NCBI RefSeq assembly: GCF_014650555.1 | Contig: NZ_BMVE01000015.1 | Coordinates: forward strand, 124,001 to 188,000 | DNA from: Streptomyces goshikiensis | GTDB lineage: Bacteria > Actinomycetota > Actinomycetes > Streptomycetales > Streptomycetaceae | Direction of reading: 5' to 3' | DNA length: 64,000 nt | Part shown: in pieces, positions 25,814-34,787 of the stretch | Position numbering within the stretch: position 1 is the stretch's first letter | Layout: the number at the start of each line of letters is the position of its first letter | Position numbers and translations under genes: made by a program | The notes under the pieces: model-generated | The model's database searches: none | The model's input: the letters and a program-made list of their open reading frames with translations, nothing else | What the model was told of the DNA's origin: nothing

Positions 25814-27040
25814 ATGAAGCAGCTGCTGTTCCCGAACAACACCCAGTTCTGGTACGAGACCCTGCGCTCGATGAGCCACATCGCCTACGGCGGCGCCGAC
25901 TTCGGCGAGGTCGTCTCCACCGCCGCGCGGATCACCGAGGGCGACTACGACAGCTGGTACACCGAGTGGTACGCCACCGCCGGCCGAGTGTCGTCGGAGG
26001 CCGAGAAGGCTCTGGCGGCCGGTCACCGGATCAGCGCCCGCGACGGCTTCCTGCGGGCCTCGAACTACTACCGTTCCGCGGAGTTCTTCCTGCACGGCAA
26101 GGACTGCGACCCGCGCCACGACCACGCCTACGACCGCTCGGTGGAGTGCTTCCAGAGCGCCGCCTCCCTCTACACCACCCCGCGCATCGAGCCGGTCCGG
26201 ATCCCCTACGAGGACACCACGCTCCCCGGCTACCTCTACCGGGCCGACGACTCGGGCACCCCCCGGCCGACGCTGATCATGCACAACGGCTTCGACGGCA
26301 CCGCGGAGGAGATGCACTTCTTCGGCGCGCTCGCCGGAGTCGAGCGGGGCTACACCGTGCTGGTGTTCGACGGTCCCGGAATGCCCGGGCCGCGGCACCA
26401 CCAGGGCCTGGTCTTCCGCCCCGACTGGGAGAACGTCATCACCCCGGTGATCGACTTCGCCGAGTCGATCCCGGAGGTCGACAACAGCCGCATCGCACTG
26501 CTCGGCCTGAGCATGGGCGGACTGCTCGCCCCCCGGGCGGCCGCGTTCGAGCACCGGCTGGCCGCGCTGATAGCCCTCGACGGCCTGTACGACCTCGGTG
26601 AGACGTCCGTCCGCAACATCCCCGGCGACCGGCAGGAAGCCGAACGCCTCCTGAGGGCCGAGTCCGCCCCGGAACTCGACGCTGCTCTCGAACGGATCAT
26701 GACCCAGGACCCGATCGCCCGCTGGGCGCTCAACCACGGCATGTACGTCATGGGGGGCGACTCGCCCCGCGCCTTCAACGCCTCCTACCTCGACTACACC
26801 CTCGCCGGCGGGATCGCCGAAAAGATCCAGTGCCCCACCCTCGTCTGCGACGCGGAGGAGGACGAGTTCTTCAAGGGGCAGCCCGAGCAGCTCTACGCAC
26901 ACCTCACCTGCCCCAAGACCCTCATGCTCTTCACCGCCGAGGAAGGCGCCGGCGCCCACTGCCACCCCGGCGCCACGCGCCACGCCAACGCCCGCATCTA
27001 CGACTGGCTCGACGAGACCCTCGCCGCCCCCCGCCCCTGA
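25814..27040 (+). CDS. Alpha/beta hydrolase of the dihydropseudooxynicotine hydrolase / FrsA-like type
   Basis: A 408-residue enzyme starting MKQLLFPNNTQFWYETLRSM, with AAGGAG 7 nt upstream. A long N-terminal helical part (about 1-150) precedes the hydrolase core: LIMHNGFDGTAEEMHF (oxyanion region), nucleophile elbow LLGLSMGGLLAP, acid region LVCDAEEDEFFKG and His in GAHCHPGA. This layout matches 2,6-dihydropseudooxynicotine hydrolase and related C-C-bond or ester hydrolases. It is probably controlled by the divergent TetR protein and may be cotranscribed with the NTF2-like gene that follows. Confidence 0.88.
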   Translation: MKQLLFPNNTQFWYETLRSMSHIAYGGADFGEVVSTAARITEGDYDSWYTEWYATAGRVSSEAEKALAAGHRISARDGFLRASNYYRSAEFFLHGKDCDPRHDHAYDRSVECFQSAASLYTTPRIEPVRIPYEDTTLPGYLYRADDSGTPRPTLIMHNGFDGTAEEMHFFGALAGVERGYTVLVFDGPGMPGPRHHQGLVFRPDWENVITPVIDFAESIPEVDNSRIALLGLSMGGLLAPRAAAFEHRLAALIALDGLYDLGETSVRNIPGDRQEAERLLRAESAPELDAALERIMTQDPIARWALNHGMYVMGGDSPRAFNASYLDYTLAGGIAEKIQCPTLVCDAEEDEFFKGQPEQLYAHLTCPKTLMLFTAEEGAGAHCHPGATRHANARIYDWLDETLAAPRP

Positions 27041-27092
27041 GCCCCGGCCCGCACAGCACCCCGTCAGCCCGAACCCGCCCGAAGGACCGCAC

Positions 27093-27485
27093 ATGACCCG
27101 CACTGGCATCAAGGCCGCCCTCACCGACCTGCTCCTGAACGAGGAGCTCACCCTGGCCGAAGCCGCCGACCGCCACTTCACCCCCGACTACCGCCAGCGC
27201 ACCGACGGCGAGTGGGCCGACCGATCCCAGTTCCTCGACCACATCGCCCACCTGCGCACGCTCGTCGCCACGGGCGAGGTCGAGGTCCACGAAGAGCTCC
27301 ACGACGGTGACAAGTACGCCGATCGGCACACCTGCCACATCGTCAAGAAGGACGGCACGACCGTGAGCATGGAGGTCTACGTGTTCGCCGACATGGCCCC
27401 CGACGGCCGCTTCCGGCGCATCGAGGAGACCACCCTGATGCTCAAGGGGTCCGACGCCGACCGCACCCTCGGCAGCGCCCGCTGA
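27093..27485 (+). CDS. SnoaL/NTF2-like protein
   Basis: A 130-residue NTF2-fold protein: N-terminal helices (TLAEAADRHFTPDYRQRTDG), a middle helix (SQFLDHIAHLRTLVATGEVE) and closing strands (DKYADRHTCHIVKKDGTTV, FRRIEETTLML). It follows the hydrolase gene by 52 nt on the same strand and probably belongs to the same TetR-controlled transcript. A role in the same small-molecule pathway is likely; substrate unknown. Confidence 0.82.
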   Translation: MTRTGIKAALTDLLLNEELTLAEAADRHFTPDYRQRTDGEWADRSQFLDHIAHLRTLVATGEVEVHEELHDGDKYADRHTCHIVKKDGTTVSMEVYVFADMAPDGRFRRIEETTLMLKGSDADRTLGSAR

Positions 27486-27639
27486 CCCCCGACGCCGGGA
27501 ACTTCCCCCACCACCGGCAACAACTCCCCGGCGACCAACCCGCCAGGGGCCGGACCCGCCCTCCGGCCCCGCCCGGGCCCATCGCGCCCCGAGGGTCCGG
27601 CGGGCGGATCCCACCCGCTGCCTGCCGGCCGGCAGCAGT

Positions 27640-27890
27640 GCGTGGCCGGCTTGGGACCGAAGGCGCCGCGTGACCGCGAACGGCTCGACGCCCGGTGATC
27701 GCGTGACCGCGCCGTCGTCGGTCAGGACGGTCTTGGGTGACGTCCCGCTGCGGGAGTTCCCCGACCTGTGACCTGCGGAACCTCCACCTCGTAGCCGAGG
27801 TGTTCACTCATCTCGGCTTCCAGGGCCCGCTCCAGAACAGCTCCTGAGGCGTCGGCGCTGCTGAGCAGCCGCTCGACGGGCCCTGTGCCG
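27640..27890 (-). pseudogene. IS256-family transposase N-terminal remnant, frameshifted
   Basis: On the minus strand 27,780-27,890 reads VLERALEAEMSEHLGYEVEV, the start of the mutator-type (IS256) transposase with its E-M-S-E-H-L-G-Y signature. In a second frame the family's next block follows as GNSRSGTSPKTVLTDDGAV. The remainder of the transposase is absent. This is a decayed insertion element inside the 430-bp gap between the NTF2-like gene and the binding-protein gene. Confidence 0.7.
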
Positions 27891-27914
27891 CTGGGGGATG
27901 GGAGCGGGACGATG

Positions 27915-29048
27915 TCACCTGCCCCAGATCTTTCGGTATGCCTCCCGGTAGCCCGCTGGATCCCAGGATGTGGCGTTCTTGCTGTTCAGGGCGGTGGACA
28001 GGTGGACGGGCGCGACGTATCCGCTGGCGGGTTTGTCGGCAAAGGCGCGATTGAATTCGTCGATGATCTGCCAGCCCTGTTGGGAGAGCGGCTCTGGCAC
28101 GGTGGCTGCTTGATAGTGCTGATGATTGATGCGCTGGAAGGCAGAGGGGTCGCCGTCGCCCGCGCCGACGTTGAAGGGCGGACCGTCGCCTTGCCTTCCC
28201 CCGGCTTGCAGAGCGGGGGCGGCGTCCGCGAAGTAAAGGTCGTTGATGGCGGCGGAGTGGGTCCAGTTGTTCCGGAAGCGGGCCAGGAGGGAGGAGACCG
28301 TCTGGGGGACGCGGATGGCCGAGTCCGTGATGGGGATGTTCTCGTAGGCCAGGAGACTCACGCCGGAGCAGGTGGAGAGTTCCCTCCGGATTAGTTCGGA
28401 TTTGTTCCTGGCGAAGGGCGCCGAGGCGTCGGTGAAGATGACGGCTCCGGCCTTGCCTCCGGAGTGCGCGATGATCCAGTCAGCGCTGATTGTCGCGACA
28501 TCCTCGACCCTGGTCGTGATGTTGGTGAAGAGTCTGGGATGCTCGCTTGGCCCTGGAGAACGAACTGAGTGCCATCCGATGAGCGAAATGTGCTGAGCAT
28601 GGGCCTGCGCAATCTGCCGTGAGGTTACTGCGGGGTCGAAGCCGCTGATGACGATGCCCGCGGGCTTGAGGTTGATCGCCTGGCTGAATGCGGCCTGGAT
28701 CCCGGCCGGCGTGCCCTGACCGTCGATGACCTTGACGTCCCAGCCGATGACCTTCGCAGCTTCTCTCACGCCCCGTGCGACGCCCGCTACCCCGGGGTTG
28801 ATCATGGCCTGGGCGACGAAGACGATGGTTCTGCGTGAGGCGGCTTTAGGACCGGTTGTAGGGCCGTTCCAGGAACTGGGAGTGTTCATGGCCTGTTCGA
28901 CGTTGCCCTTGGCCCTTGTGAGGGTGGCTGGGCAGCCGGCGTTCGACGGTCCTGTGGCGTTGGAGCCTTGATCGCAGCCGGTCGTGACGGTGGCGAGAGC
29001 GAGGAGGGCTGCGGCCGCCGTGAGGGGTCTTTTACAGAGGGTGTGCAT
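27915..29048 (-). CDS. Periplasmic-type sugar-binding lipoprotein (RbsB-like), orphan
   Basis: A 377-residue lipoprotein: hydrophobic signal, lipobox VTTGC, then a type-I substrate-binding fold (TIVFVAQAMINPGVAGVARG, GWDVKVIDGQGTPAGIQAAF, LKPAGIVISGFDP, GKAGAVIFTDAS). The domain order matches ribose/xylose-type binding proteins of ABC importers or chemosensory systems. No permease or ATPase gene is adjacent. AAGGA precedes the ATG by 8 nt. It lies downstream of, and on the same strand as, the SpoIIE-type phosphatase gene, so it could be a sensor partner, but the 446-bp gap argues against a simple operon. Confidence 0.85.
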   Translation of the reverse strand: MHTLCKRPLTAAAALLALATVTTGCDQGSNATGPSNAGCPATLTRAKGNVEQAMNTPSSWNGPTTGPKAASRRTIVFVAQAMINPGVAGVARGVREAAKVIGWDVKVIDGQGTPAGIQAAFSQAINLKPAGIVISGFDPAVTSRQIAQAHAQHISLIGWHSVRSPGPSEHPRLFTNITTRVEDVATISADWIIAHSGGKAGAVIFTDASAPFARNKSELIRRELSTCSGVSLLAYENIPITDSAIRVPQTVSSLLARFRNNWTHSAAINDLYFADAAPALQAGGRQGDGPPFNVGAGDGDPSAFQRINHQHYQAATVPEPLSQQGWQIIDEFNRAFADKPASGYVAPVHLSTALNSKNATSWDPAGYREAYRKIWGR

Positions 29049-29494
29049 GGGCGATGTCCTTGATGAGGGCGCGAGATCAGTCCCGGGGGCTCAAGGCGGC
29101 TACTCTCGACACCACCGCAAATTACAGTTGCGGCAGATCGTCCGTCATGCGAGGACCGCGTGTATGCCGTACAGGTTGATGCACATTCACTGGCGGTGCT
29201 GCCCGTTCGGTCACTATCGCACGGCGGGGCGATGGGCTCCTGCCCGGCCATGGCTGGCCACAGCTCGTTGTGATCGACACAGTGCGACGCGCCGGAGCGA
29301 CGGGGAACGGAGGTGAGGCGCGGGCCGAGCCTTTCCACGTACCGATCAGTTACCAATTGCATTCCTCTGTCACGGGTTGTTCAGAGCGCTCTTGTCAGTG
29401 TCACCTTCGCCTACCTCAGCGTGCGGTTCGGCGCGGCAGATGGGCCACGCGGTGTAGACAGTGCCCTGCGGCCTGTGGCGTGTTCGCCGACGGG
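29049..29494. other. Intergenic, no gene recognised
   Basis: A 446-bp gap between the phosphatase stop and the binding-protein start. No coherent open frame or obvious hairpin was found. Confidence 0.4.
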
Positions 29495-32257
29495 TTACTC
29501 GAAGGTGAACTCGGCCCAGATGACTTTTCCCTCAGTGGTGTAGCGGGTGCCCCAGGCTTGTGCGAGTTGCGCGACGAGGAAGAGACCGCGGCCGCCCTCG
29601 TCGGTGGAGGCCGCCTGCCGCAGGCGTGGCGCGGTGCTGCTGCCGTCGTAGACCTCGCAAATCAGGGACTTGTCGAAGATGAGGCGTACTCGGATGGGTT
29701 CCCGGCCGTAGCGGATGGCGTTGGTGACCAGCTCGCTCAGCAGTAGTTCGGCTGCGAACGCGGTTCCCTCCAGGTTCCAGTCGGCTAGCTGGCGCATGGC
29801 GGCGGCACGGACGTCGGAGACGCGGGATGGGTCTGCCGGCACGTCCCAGCTGGCGACCCGGTCGGCTGGTAGGGCTCGTGTCCGGGCGACCAGCAGGGCT
29901 ATGTCGTCGCCCGGGTGCTGGGGTGCCACGGTGTCCATGACGGCTGCGCAGGTGTCCTCCGGCGCGCGACCGGGGTGGGCCAGCGTGCTTCGCAGCAGTT
30001 CGAGGGCCTCGTCGATGTCGCGATGACGGTCCTCAAGGAGCCCGTCGGTGTAGAGGACCAGGCTGCTGTTCTTCGGGAGATGGATCTCCGCTGTTTCGAA
30101 GGGGAGACCGCCCAGGCCGAGCGGCTGACCTGCGGGGAGGTCCGGGAAGGTCACGTTGCCGTCCGGGCCCACCACTGCCGGTGGGGGGTGGCCGGCGCGT
30201 GCCATGGTGCACAACTGTGTGGTGGGGTCGTATATGGCGTACAGGCAGGTCGCCCCGATGAGGGGCTCGCGGTCGCAGTCCGCCCCGTCAAGGCGTCCCA
30301 CGAGGTTGTCGAGGTGAGTGAGGACTTCGTCGGGGGGAAGATCGAGCTCGGCGAAGTTGCGGGCGGCGGTGCGCAGCTGCCCCATGGTGGCGGCGGCGTG
30401 CAGCCCGTGCCCGACGACGTCGCCGACGAGCAGGGCGACACGGGTGCCGGTGAGCGGGATGACGTCGAACCAGTCGCCCCCCACGCTGGATTCAGCGGGC
30501 AGATAGCGGTGGGCAAGCTCGACACAGCTGTGCTCGGGCAAGGAGTGAGGAAGCAGACTGCGCTGAAGCGCCAGGACTGTGGCGTGTTCGCGGGTGTAGC
30601 GGCAGGCGTTGTCGATACAAAGCGCCGCACGCGCGGTGAGTTCCTGAGCCATGGAGAGGTCGTCGTCGCCGAAGGGAGAGGCCTCGGAGCGGTAGAAGGT
30701 GGCAACGCCCAGGACCACGCCGCGGGCGAGCAGCGGGGTACTGATGAGGGAGTGCACATTCTGGGCGAGCAGCGTGTTGGTGTGCTCGAAGTCCTGAGCG
30801 CGCCAACCGGCGGCGGTCTTCAGATCGGGCTCCAGAACCGCCTGCATGCTGTCCAGACATCGCAGATGGGGTGTGCTCGGCTGAAGGTCCACCCGCTCGC
30901 CGACCGGGTAGAAGGAACAGTCCTCACGGATGCCGTGGACCACCGCGCGGTACAGGTTGGCACGTGGAGTGAGCGACTCTTCCCCGCGCAGTACGGCCTC
31001 GGAGAGGTCAATGGTGACGAAGTCCGCCAGACGGGGAACCGCCACCTCGGCCAGCTCCCACGCGGTGCGGTTCACATCCAGTGTGGTGCCGATGCGGCTG
31101 CTGGCCTCGGCCAGCAGCTCCAGACGGCGTCGCGCCGCGACGGCCAGCCGCCCCACAGTCGGCTCGCCTCCCAGCAGGCGGTCAGCCTGGCCGGGCAGTA
31201 GCCCCGGTACAGGATGAGACCCAGGCCGCGCGAAGGAAAGCAGTGCAGGCGTGTGCGCAGGCAGGGAAGCGATGGATGCACGGAAGCGGGGCGGGAGGAT
31301 GTGACGCCGCCATGGCGAATCGAGCGGCAGGACGACCTCGACGACAGAACCTGCCACGCCCGTGGAGCTCGTCAGCGGACGGCTCAGGAGGGTCGCTCGT
31401 CGGCCGTGGGACAGGAGCACCACAGCGGCGGCCCGCTGGGCCGAAGAGATCAGTTCGGCAGCCTTCGCCTGCAGGATCACCTGGTCACGCCAGCCCAGCC
31501 CGCTCTGGGCCAGATCATCCCCACCGATCAGGTACCGGCCCCCGAACGGCCCGTCGAGACCCACCCTGCGCCGGGCATCGAAGTAGGCTTGCAGAAGAGA
31601 CCGCTCGCGTTCGGTGCTGCGCTCCAGCAGCCGATGCTCGATGGCTCGAGCGGCATTGCGCATCACCGTCCCCATCGCCAGGTCCGCCTCAAGACGTGGA
31701 CAGCCAAAAGCCAGAACGCCCTCGATATGGCCGCTGAGCGGATCGCGGATTGGCATACCCCAGCAAGCGTTCGCCTGGGAGCGCTCGGAGAAGTGCTCAG
31801 CACCGTAGACCTGGCAGAACCGCCTTTCCGCGAGCGCAAGGGCGATGCCGTTGGTCCCGGCAAACTGCTCGGAGAAGACGAAACCGGGCCTGCTGTGGGA
31901 CGCAGGCAGATGATGCATGAGCGACGAGTCACCAAAACGGCGCAACAACACCGCGCCGCGTCGGTCGGCGAGTCCCACATTCATGTGACTCCCCGAGAAC
32001 ACCGCTTCCAACTCGTCGAGCACCGGCTCAGCAGCACCGACGAGAGGGATCGTCAAGTCCAGGTCTTCCCAGAACGGGGGGTCGGAGCTGTCCGGCGAAA
32101 CCCCCATCAGGTGACAGCGCTCCCACGAGTTCAAAATCGGGCCACGCACGCCGTCATCGACACGCTCACCCACGAGGAACCGTTCACGGGCACCCGTGGG
32201 GCCGCAATTGTCCCCGTCCACCCCCCGCTCGACCATTTCTTTCACGGAACGTGCCAC
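29495..32257 (-). CDS. SpoIIE-family protein phosphatase with AcoR-like sensor, GAF and anti-sigma-type ATPase domains
   Basis: About 920 residues from a GTG start at 32257, which has GAGGT 6 nt upstream; the open frame extends further but without a ribosome binding site. The N-terminal ~200 residues resemble the sensor part of AcoR-type activators (PILNSWERCHLMGVSPD, FAGTNGIALALAERRFCQVY). A GAF domain follows (LLAEASSRIGTTLDVNRTA). The PP2C/SpoIIE phosphatase has SVGGDWFDVIPL, LLVGDVVGHGLHAAATMG, LVLYTDGLLEDR and DDIALLVAR. The C-terminal HATPase carries ELLLSELVTNAIRYG and GGRGLFLVAQL. Such proteins act in partner-switching control of sigma factors. Confidence 0.93.
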   Translation of the reverse strand: MARSVKEMVERGVDGDNCGPTGARERFLVGERVDDGVRGPILNSWERCHLMGVSPDSSDPPFWEDLDLTIPLVGAAEPVLDELEAVFSGSHMNVGLADRRGAVLLRRFGDSSLMHHLPASHSRPGFVFSEQFAGTNGIALALAERRFCQVYGAEHFSERSQANACWGMPIRDPLSGHIEGVLAFGCPRLEADLAMGTVMRNAARAIEHRLLERSTERERSLLQAYFDARRRVGLDGPFGGRYLIGGDDLAQSGLGWRDQVILQAKAAELISSAQRAAAVVLLSHGRRATLLSRPLTSSTGVAGSVVEVVLPLDSPWRRHILPPRFRASIASLPAHTPALLSFARPGSHPVPGLLPGQADRLLGGEPTVGRLAVAARRRLELLAEASSRIGTTLDVNRTAWELAEVAVPRLADFVTIDLSEAVLRGEESLTPRANLYRAVVHGIREDCSFYPVGERVDLQPSTPHLRCLDSMQAVLEPDLKTAAGWRAQDFEHTNTLLAQNVHSLISTPLLARGVVLGVATFYRSEASPFGDDDLSMAQELTARAALCIDNACRYTREHATVLALQRSLLPHSLPEHSCVELAHRYLPAESSVGGDWFDVIPLTGTRVALLVGDVVGHGLHAAATMGQLRTAARNFAELDLPPDEVLTHLDNLVGRLDGADCDREPLIGATCLYAIYDPTTQLCTMARAGHPPPAVVGPDGNVTFPDLPAGQPLGLGGLPFETAEIHLPKNSSLVLYTDGLLEDRHRDIDEALELLRSTLAHPGRAPEDTCAAVMDTVAPQHPGDDIALLVARTRALPADRVASWDVPADPSRVSDVRAAAMRQLADWNLEGTAFAAELLLSELVTNAIRYGREPIRVRLIFDKSLICEVYDGSSTAPRLRQAASTDEGGRGLFLVAQLAQAWGTRYTTEGKVIWAEFTFE

Positions 32258-32601
32258 GACACTACCTCGATGATCCTTTGGAAGCACCTCTCCCCATACT
32301 AGGACCACTGCCCATGGACGGGAATGATGTGAGCCGTCTCGAAGAGCAACTCCAGAAGATCCGTCGATCGGGAATGCTTGTAAGCCGCAATTACGCAGAC
32401 TGTCACGGAAGGTGAAAGCCAGCATCGAGTCCGTGCTGGATCTCGGCTCGGTGCGGCTTGCGCCCCCGCCTTGCGAATAGCTATGGCACCCTTCGTTAGA
32501 CCATGCTCAATGCCCGCCGCTCATCTGATGCGAGAGCGCCTGGCGCGCATCGAAGTAAAAAGGGTGCGCAGTCTCGCTCCGGGTGACTTCGGTGGCCACT
32601 G
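32258..32601. other. Intergenic, no gene recognised
   Basis: A 344-bp gap between the cyclase stop and the phosphatase start. The GAGGT ribosome binding site of the phosphatase is at 32264-32268. No other coding or structural feature is seen. Confidence 0.4.
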
Positions 32602-33564
32602 TCAGAGGATGGCGACAGGCGTGACGGGTGAGCCAGTACCGCCGGGAATGTTGAGCGGTGCCACGACCAAAAGGAACTCGTAGCGGCCTTCCTCGGCGCA
32701 GGCGGCGGAGAGCGCTTCGAGGTCGAGGTTGTCCAGCAGGGGGACCCCCATGGCGTTGACGGCCAGTGCATGGACAGGAGAGTGCAGACCTTCGACCGGC
32801 GAGGGCCGCACATCGCTGTCGCCGTCGCCGCCGAGCAGGGCGATGCCGCGTTCGGCCAGCAACGGCACGGCGCTCACATGGAAGCCCGCGCTCGCAGTGT
32901 CCGGATTCCACGCGCCGAGTTCGCGGCGTCGACGGACATGTCCGGTACGCAGCAATACCGCATCGCCCTCGTCGATCGTCACTCCGAGTGTCTCCTCGGC
33001 ACAGATGACGTCCCCGGCGTGCACAGCCTGCCCGGGTTCTAGCCAGTCGATCCCCAGACTGGTGGGAAGGTCAAGGAGCACGCCTTTGGTGACGAGGGCA
33101 CCGAGAGCCGAGACCGCCCCGAACCAGGCGCCCCTGCTGTCCACGACCTCACTCGCACTGCGACCGCCGTACAGCTTCCCCCGGTACGCGATGTGGGACA
33201 GAGCATCCAGATGGCTGACCGCCTTGCCGTGGAAGTCAGCGGCGATGAAGTCCGTGTAGGCGGAAGGTTCGCCGGCCTCTCCATCTCCCAGGCCGGACAT
33301 GTAATGCAGTGCGGGCTTGCCATTGTCCGCGGCGGGCACGGTATTCCAGGGCAGCGCCATCGGAACGACAGTTCCAACCCGGACCAGGGCCTTGGCCCGC
33401 AATACATGATCCGGAGTCACCCTGGCCCAGGCGCCACGGTCAGCCGGGGTCCAGCGCCCCCACGCGCGGACCCTGTCAAAGAGCACCTCGAACTCCTGGC
33501 GGGAGAGAGCAGGCCCATTCATGGGGCTATTCGGCGGCGCCACATGGGCGGGATTCTGAGTCAT
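32602..33564 (-). CDS. Cyclase-family (kynurenine formamidase-like) metal-dependent hydrolase
   Basis: A 320-residue protein of the cyclase/KynB superfamily. The metal-binding motif is HGKAVSHLDALSHIAY, equivalent to H-x-x-x-H-x-D-x-x-x-H in the family. Further family features are GDVICAEETLGVTIDEGD, AVLLRTGHVRR and a late GDGDSD segment near the C-terminus. Relatives open amide or lactone rings or form them in polyketide-like pathways. Substrate unknown. Same strand as the phosphatase gene but separated by 344 bp. Confidence 0.87.
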   Translation of the reverse strand: MTQNPAHVAPPNSPMNGPALSRQEFEVLFDRVRAWGRWTPADRGAWARVTPDHVLRAKALVRVGTVVPMALPWNTVPAADNGKPALHYMSGLGDGEAGEPSAYTDFIAADFHGKAVSHLDALSHIAYRGKLYGGRSASEVVDSRGAWFGAVSALGALVTKGVLLDLPTSLGIDWLEPGQAVHAGDVICAEETLGVTIDEGDAVLLRTGHVRRRRELGAWNPDTASAGFHVSAVPLLAERGIALLGGDGDSDVRPSPVEGLHSPVHALAVNAMGVPLLDNLDLEALSAACAEEGRYEFLLVVAPLNIPGGTGSPVTPVAIL

Positions 33565-33869
33565 CTGCTTTCAGCCCTCCAAGATCGGCAAAAGCTTCTG
33601 GCTGCCTCAGCACCCTCACCAGCAATGGTGCCGGAAGGCTCCCCCTAGATCGAGCGTGAGCCCATCCATTCGATCTGGCCGCAGTCGCGGACGCCGCTGA
33701 TCTGCGTTGATCTGCATGCGTGAGCGGCTGTAGCGGCGGATGGACACGGTGTCGATTGCGACGTCGTTGGAGTGGTGGAGCGAGAACCCTTGGAGGAATG
33801 CGTCACCGACGAGGGTTCATGATCGCGGCGAGCGGGCCGCAGGCGTACCGCTTGCACGCGCATACCTCT
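33565..33869. other. Intergenic with possible decayed coding fragment
   Basis: On the minus strand about 33,680-33,810 one frame reads VGDAFLQGFSLHHSNDVAID, which has globular-protein character but no start and no recognisable family. Otherwise no gene is supported in this 305-bp stretch. Confidence 0.3.
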
Positions 33870-34228
33870 GTTCGCCTACCGGGCGGCGGCGATCAAGCAC
33901 GCCGACTTCGGGGTGCCCGGCCAGGGACTCGCCGTCACCCCCTTCACCGAATCCGGTGGCACGGCCGCGGCGTACGTCACCGACCCGGGTGAGGGCATCG
34001 GCCAGAGCACTCGCCATTGGGTCGAGGGGTACGTCCCCGCCCAGATCGGCCCGGGAAAGGTGCACGGCCTACGTCACCCTCGGATTCGCCACCCTCGACG
34101 ACCTCGCGTCCCTTGAGGCCGAGCCGTTCGGCGCCTTCCACATCCGCCCGGCCGCCGTCGCCGTCTACCCACTCGGCCACAGCGGAGCCGCTCGCGGACT
34201 CCTCAGGTCCTGGCCCGTCCCGCACTGA
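33870..34228 (+). pseudogene. Decayed gene of unknown family, frameshift near 34,062
   Basis: One frame gives a coherent stretch (FAYRAAAIKHADFGVPGQGL, TESGGTAAAYVTDPGEGIGQ, HWVEGYVPAQIGPGKVHG) that loses sense near 34,062. From there another frame continues coherently (YVTLGFATLDDLASLEAEPF, FHIRPAAVAVYPLGHSG) to a stop at 34228. The 5' end is also lost. I do not recognise the family. One inserted or deleted base plus N-terminal loss explains the pattern. Confidence 0.5.
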
Positions 34229-34253
34229 CCACACCGGCCCGGCGGCCCGGTGC

Positions 34254-34676
34254 TCAGGGCAGGGTGACGGCAGGGTAGTCCTCGGTGTAGGAGTCGCCGG
34301 CGGTGCCGTAGTAGGTGCAGGTACGCGCTGTGGTGTCGACGTCGTACCAGGCGATGCCGGCGTCCCAGCAGCCGCGGACGAACTCGGGGAACGTCGTCCG
34401 CCCGGCCTGGTCCGCGCGCAGGGCCTCGACCAGGGCCGCCCGGTCGAACGGCGGAGCCGTTGCGAAGCCGGTGACCAGCGGTTCGCCCTGCACGACGACG
34501 TCGCCGTGCTCGGTCAGGTAGAGGAACGCGTTGGCCGGGACGGCCATCCGGCAACGGGTCACGCCGGCCTGGCGCAGGCTCTCGGCCAGGTAGGGGAAGC
34601 CGCCGACCTGGGGGCGGACGGCGGCGCCGCGCTCCAAGGCGGCCCGCAGCTGACCGATCGCGTCGATGGTGGTCAT
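34254..34676 (-). CDS. DUF1398-type protein
   Basis: A 140-residue protein starting MTTIDAIGQLRAALERGAAV, with GGGAGA upstream of the ATG. The pattern, including GGFPYLAESLRQAGVTRCRM, then FPEFVRGCWDAGIAWYDVD and TCTYYGTAGDSYTEDYPAV, matches DUF1398 (YbcV-like) as remembered. Function is unknown. It diverges from a MarR gene with a perfect palindrome in the gap and is the likely regulated partner. Confidence 0.78.
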   Translation of the reverse strand: MTTIDAIGQLRAALERGAAVRPQVGGFPYLAESLRQAGVTRCRMAVPANAFLYLTEHGDVVVQGEPLVTGFATAPPFDRAALVEALRADQAGRTTFPEFVRGCWDAGIAWYDVDTTARTCTYYGTAGDSYTEDYPAVTLP

Positions 34677-34746
34677 GGTGTCTCCCTGATGCCCCGGTGG
34701 GGCTTCTCGATGGGGTTCGCTTCGATATGACATGATGGTGACATAG

Positions 34747-34762
34747 CGACAACATGTTGTCG
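34747..34762. promoter_or_regulatory. Perfect 16-bp palindrome, probable MarR operator
   Basis: CGACAACATGTTGTCG reads the same on both strands. It lies 25 bp before the MarR start and 70 bp before the DUF1398 start. The ACAACATGTTGT core has the size and symmetry typical of MarR-family sites. Confidence 0.8.
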
Positions 34763-34787
34763 AATGCATGCGAGGGAGGAGTCACAC

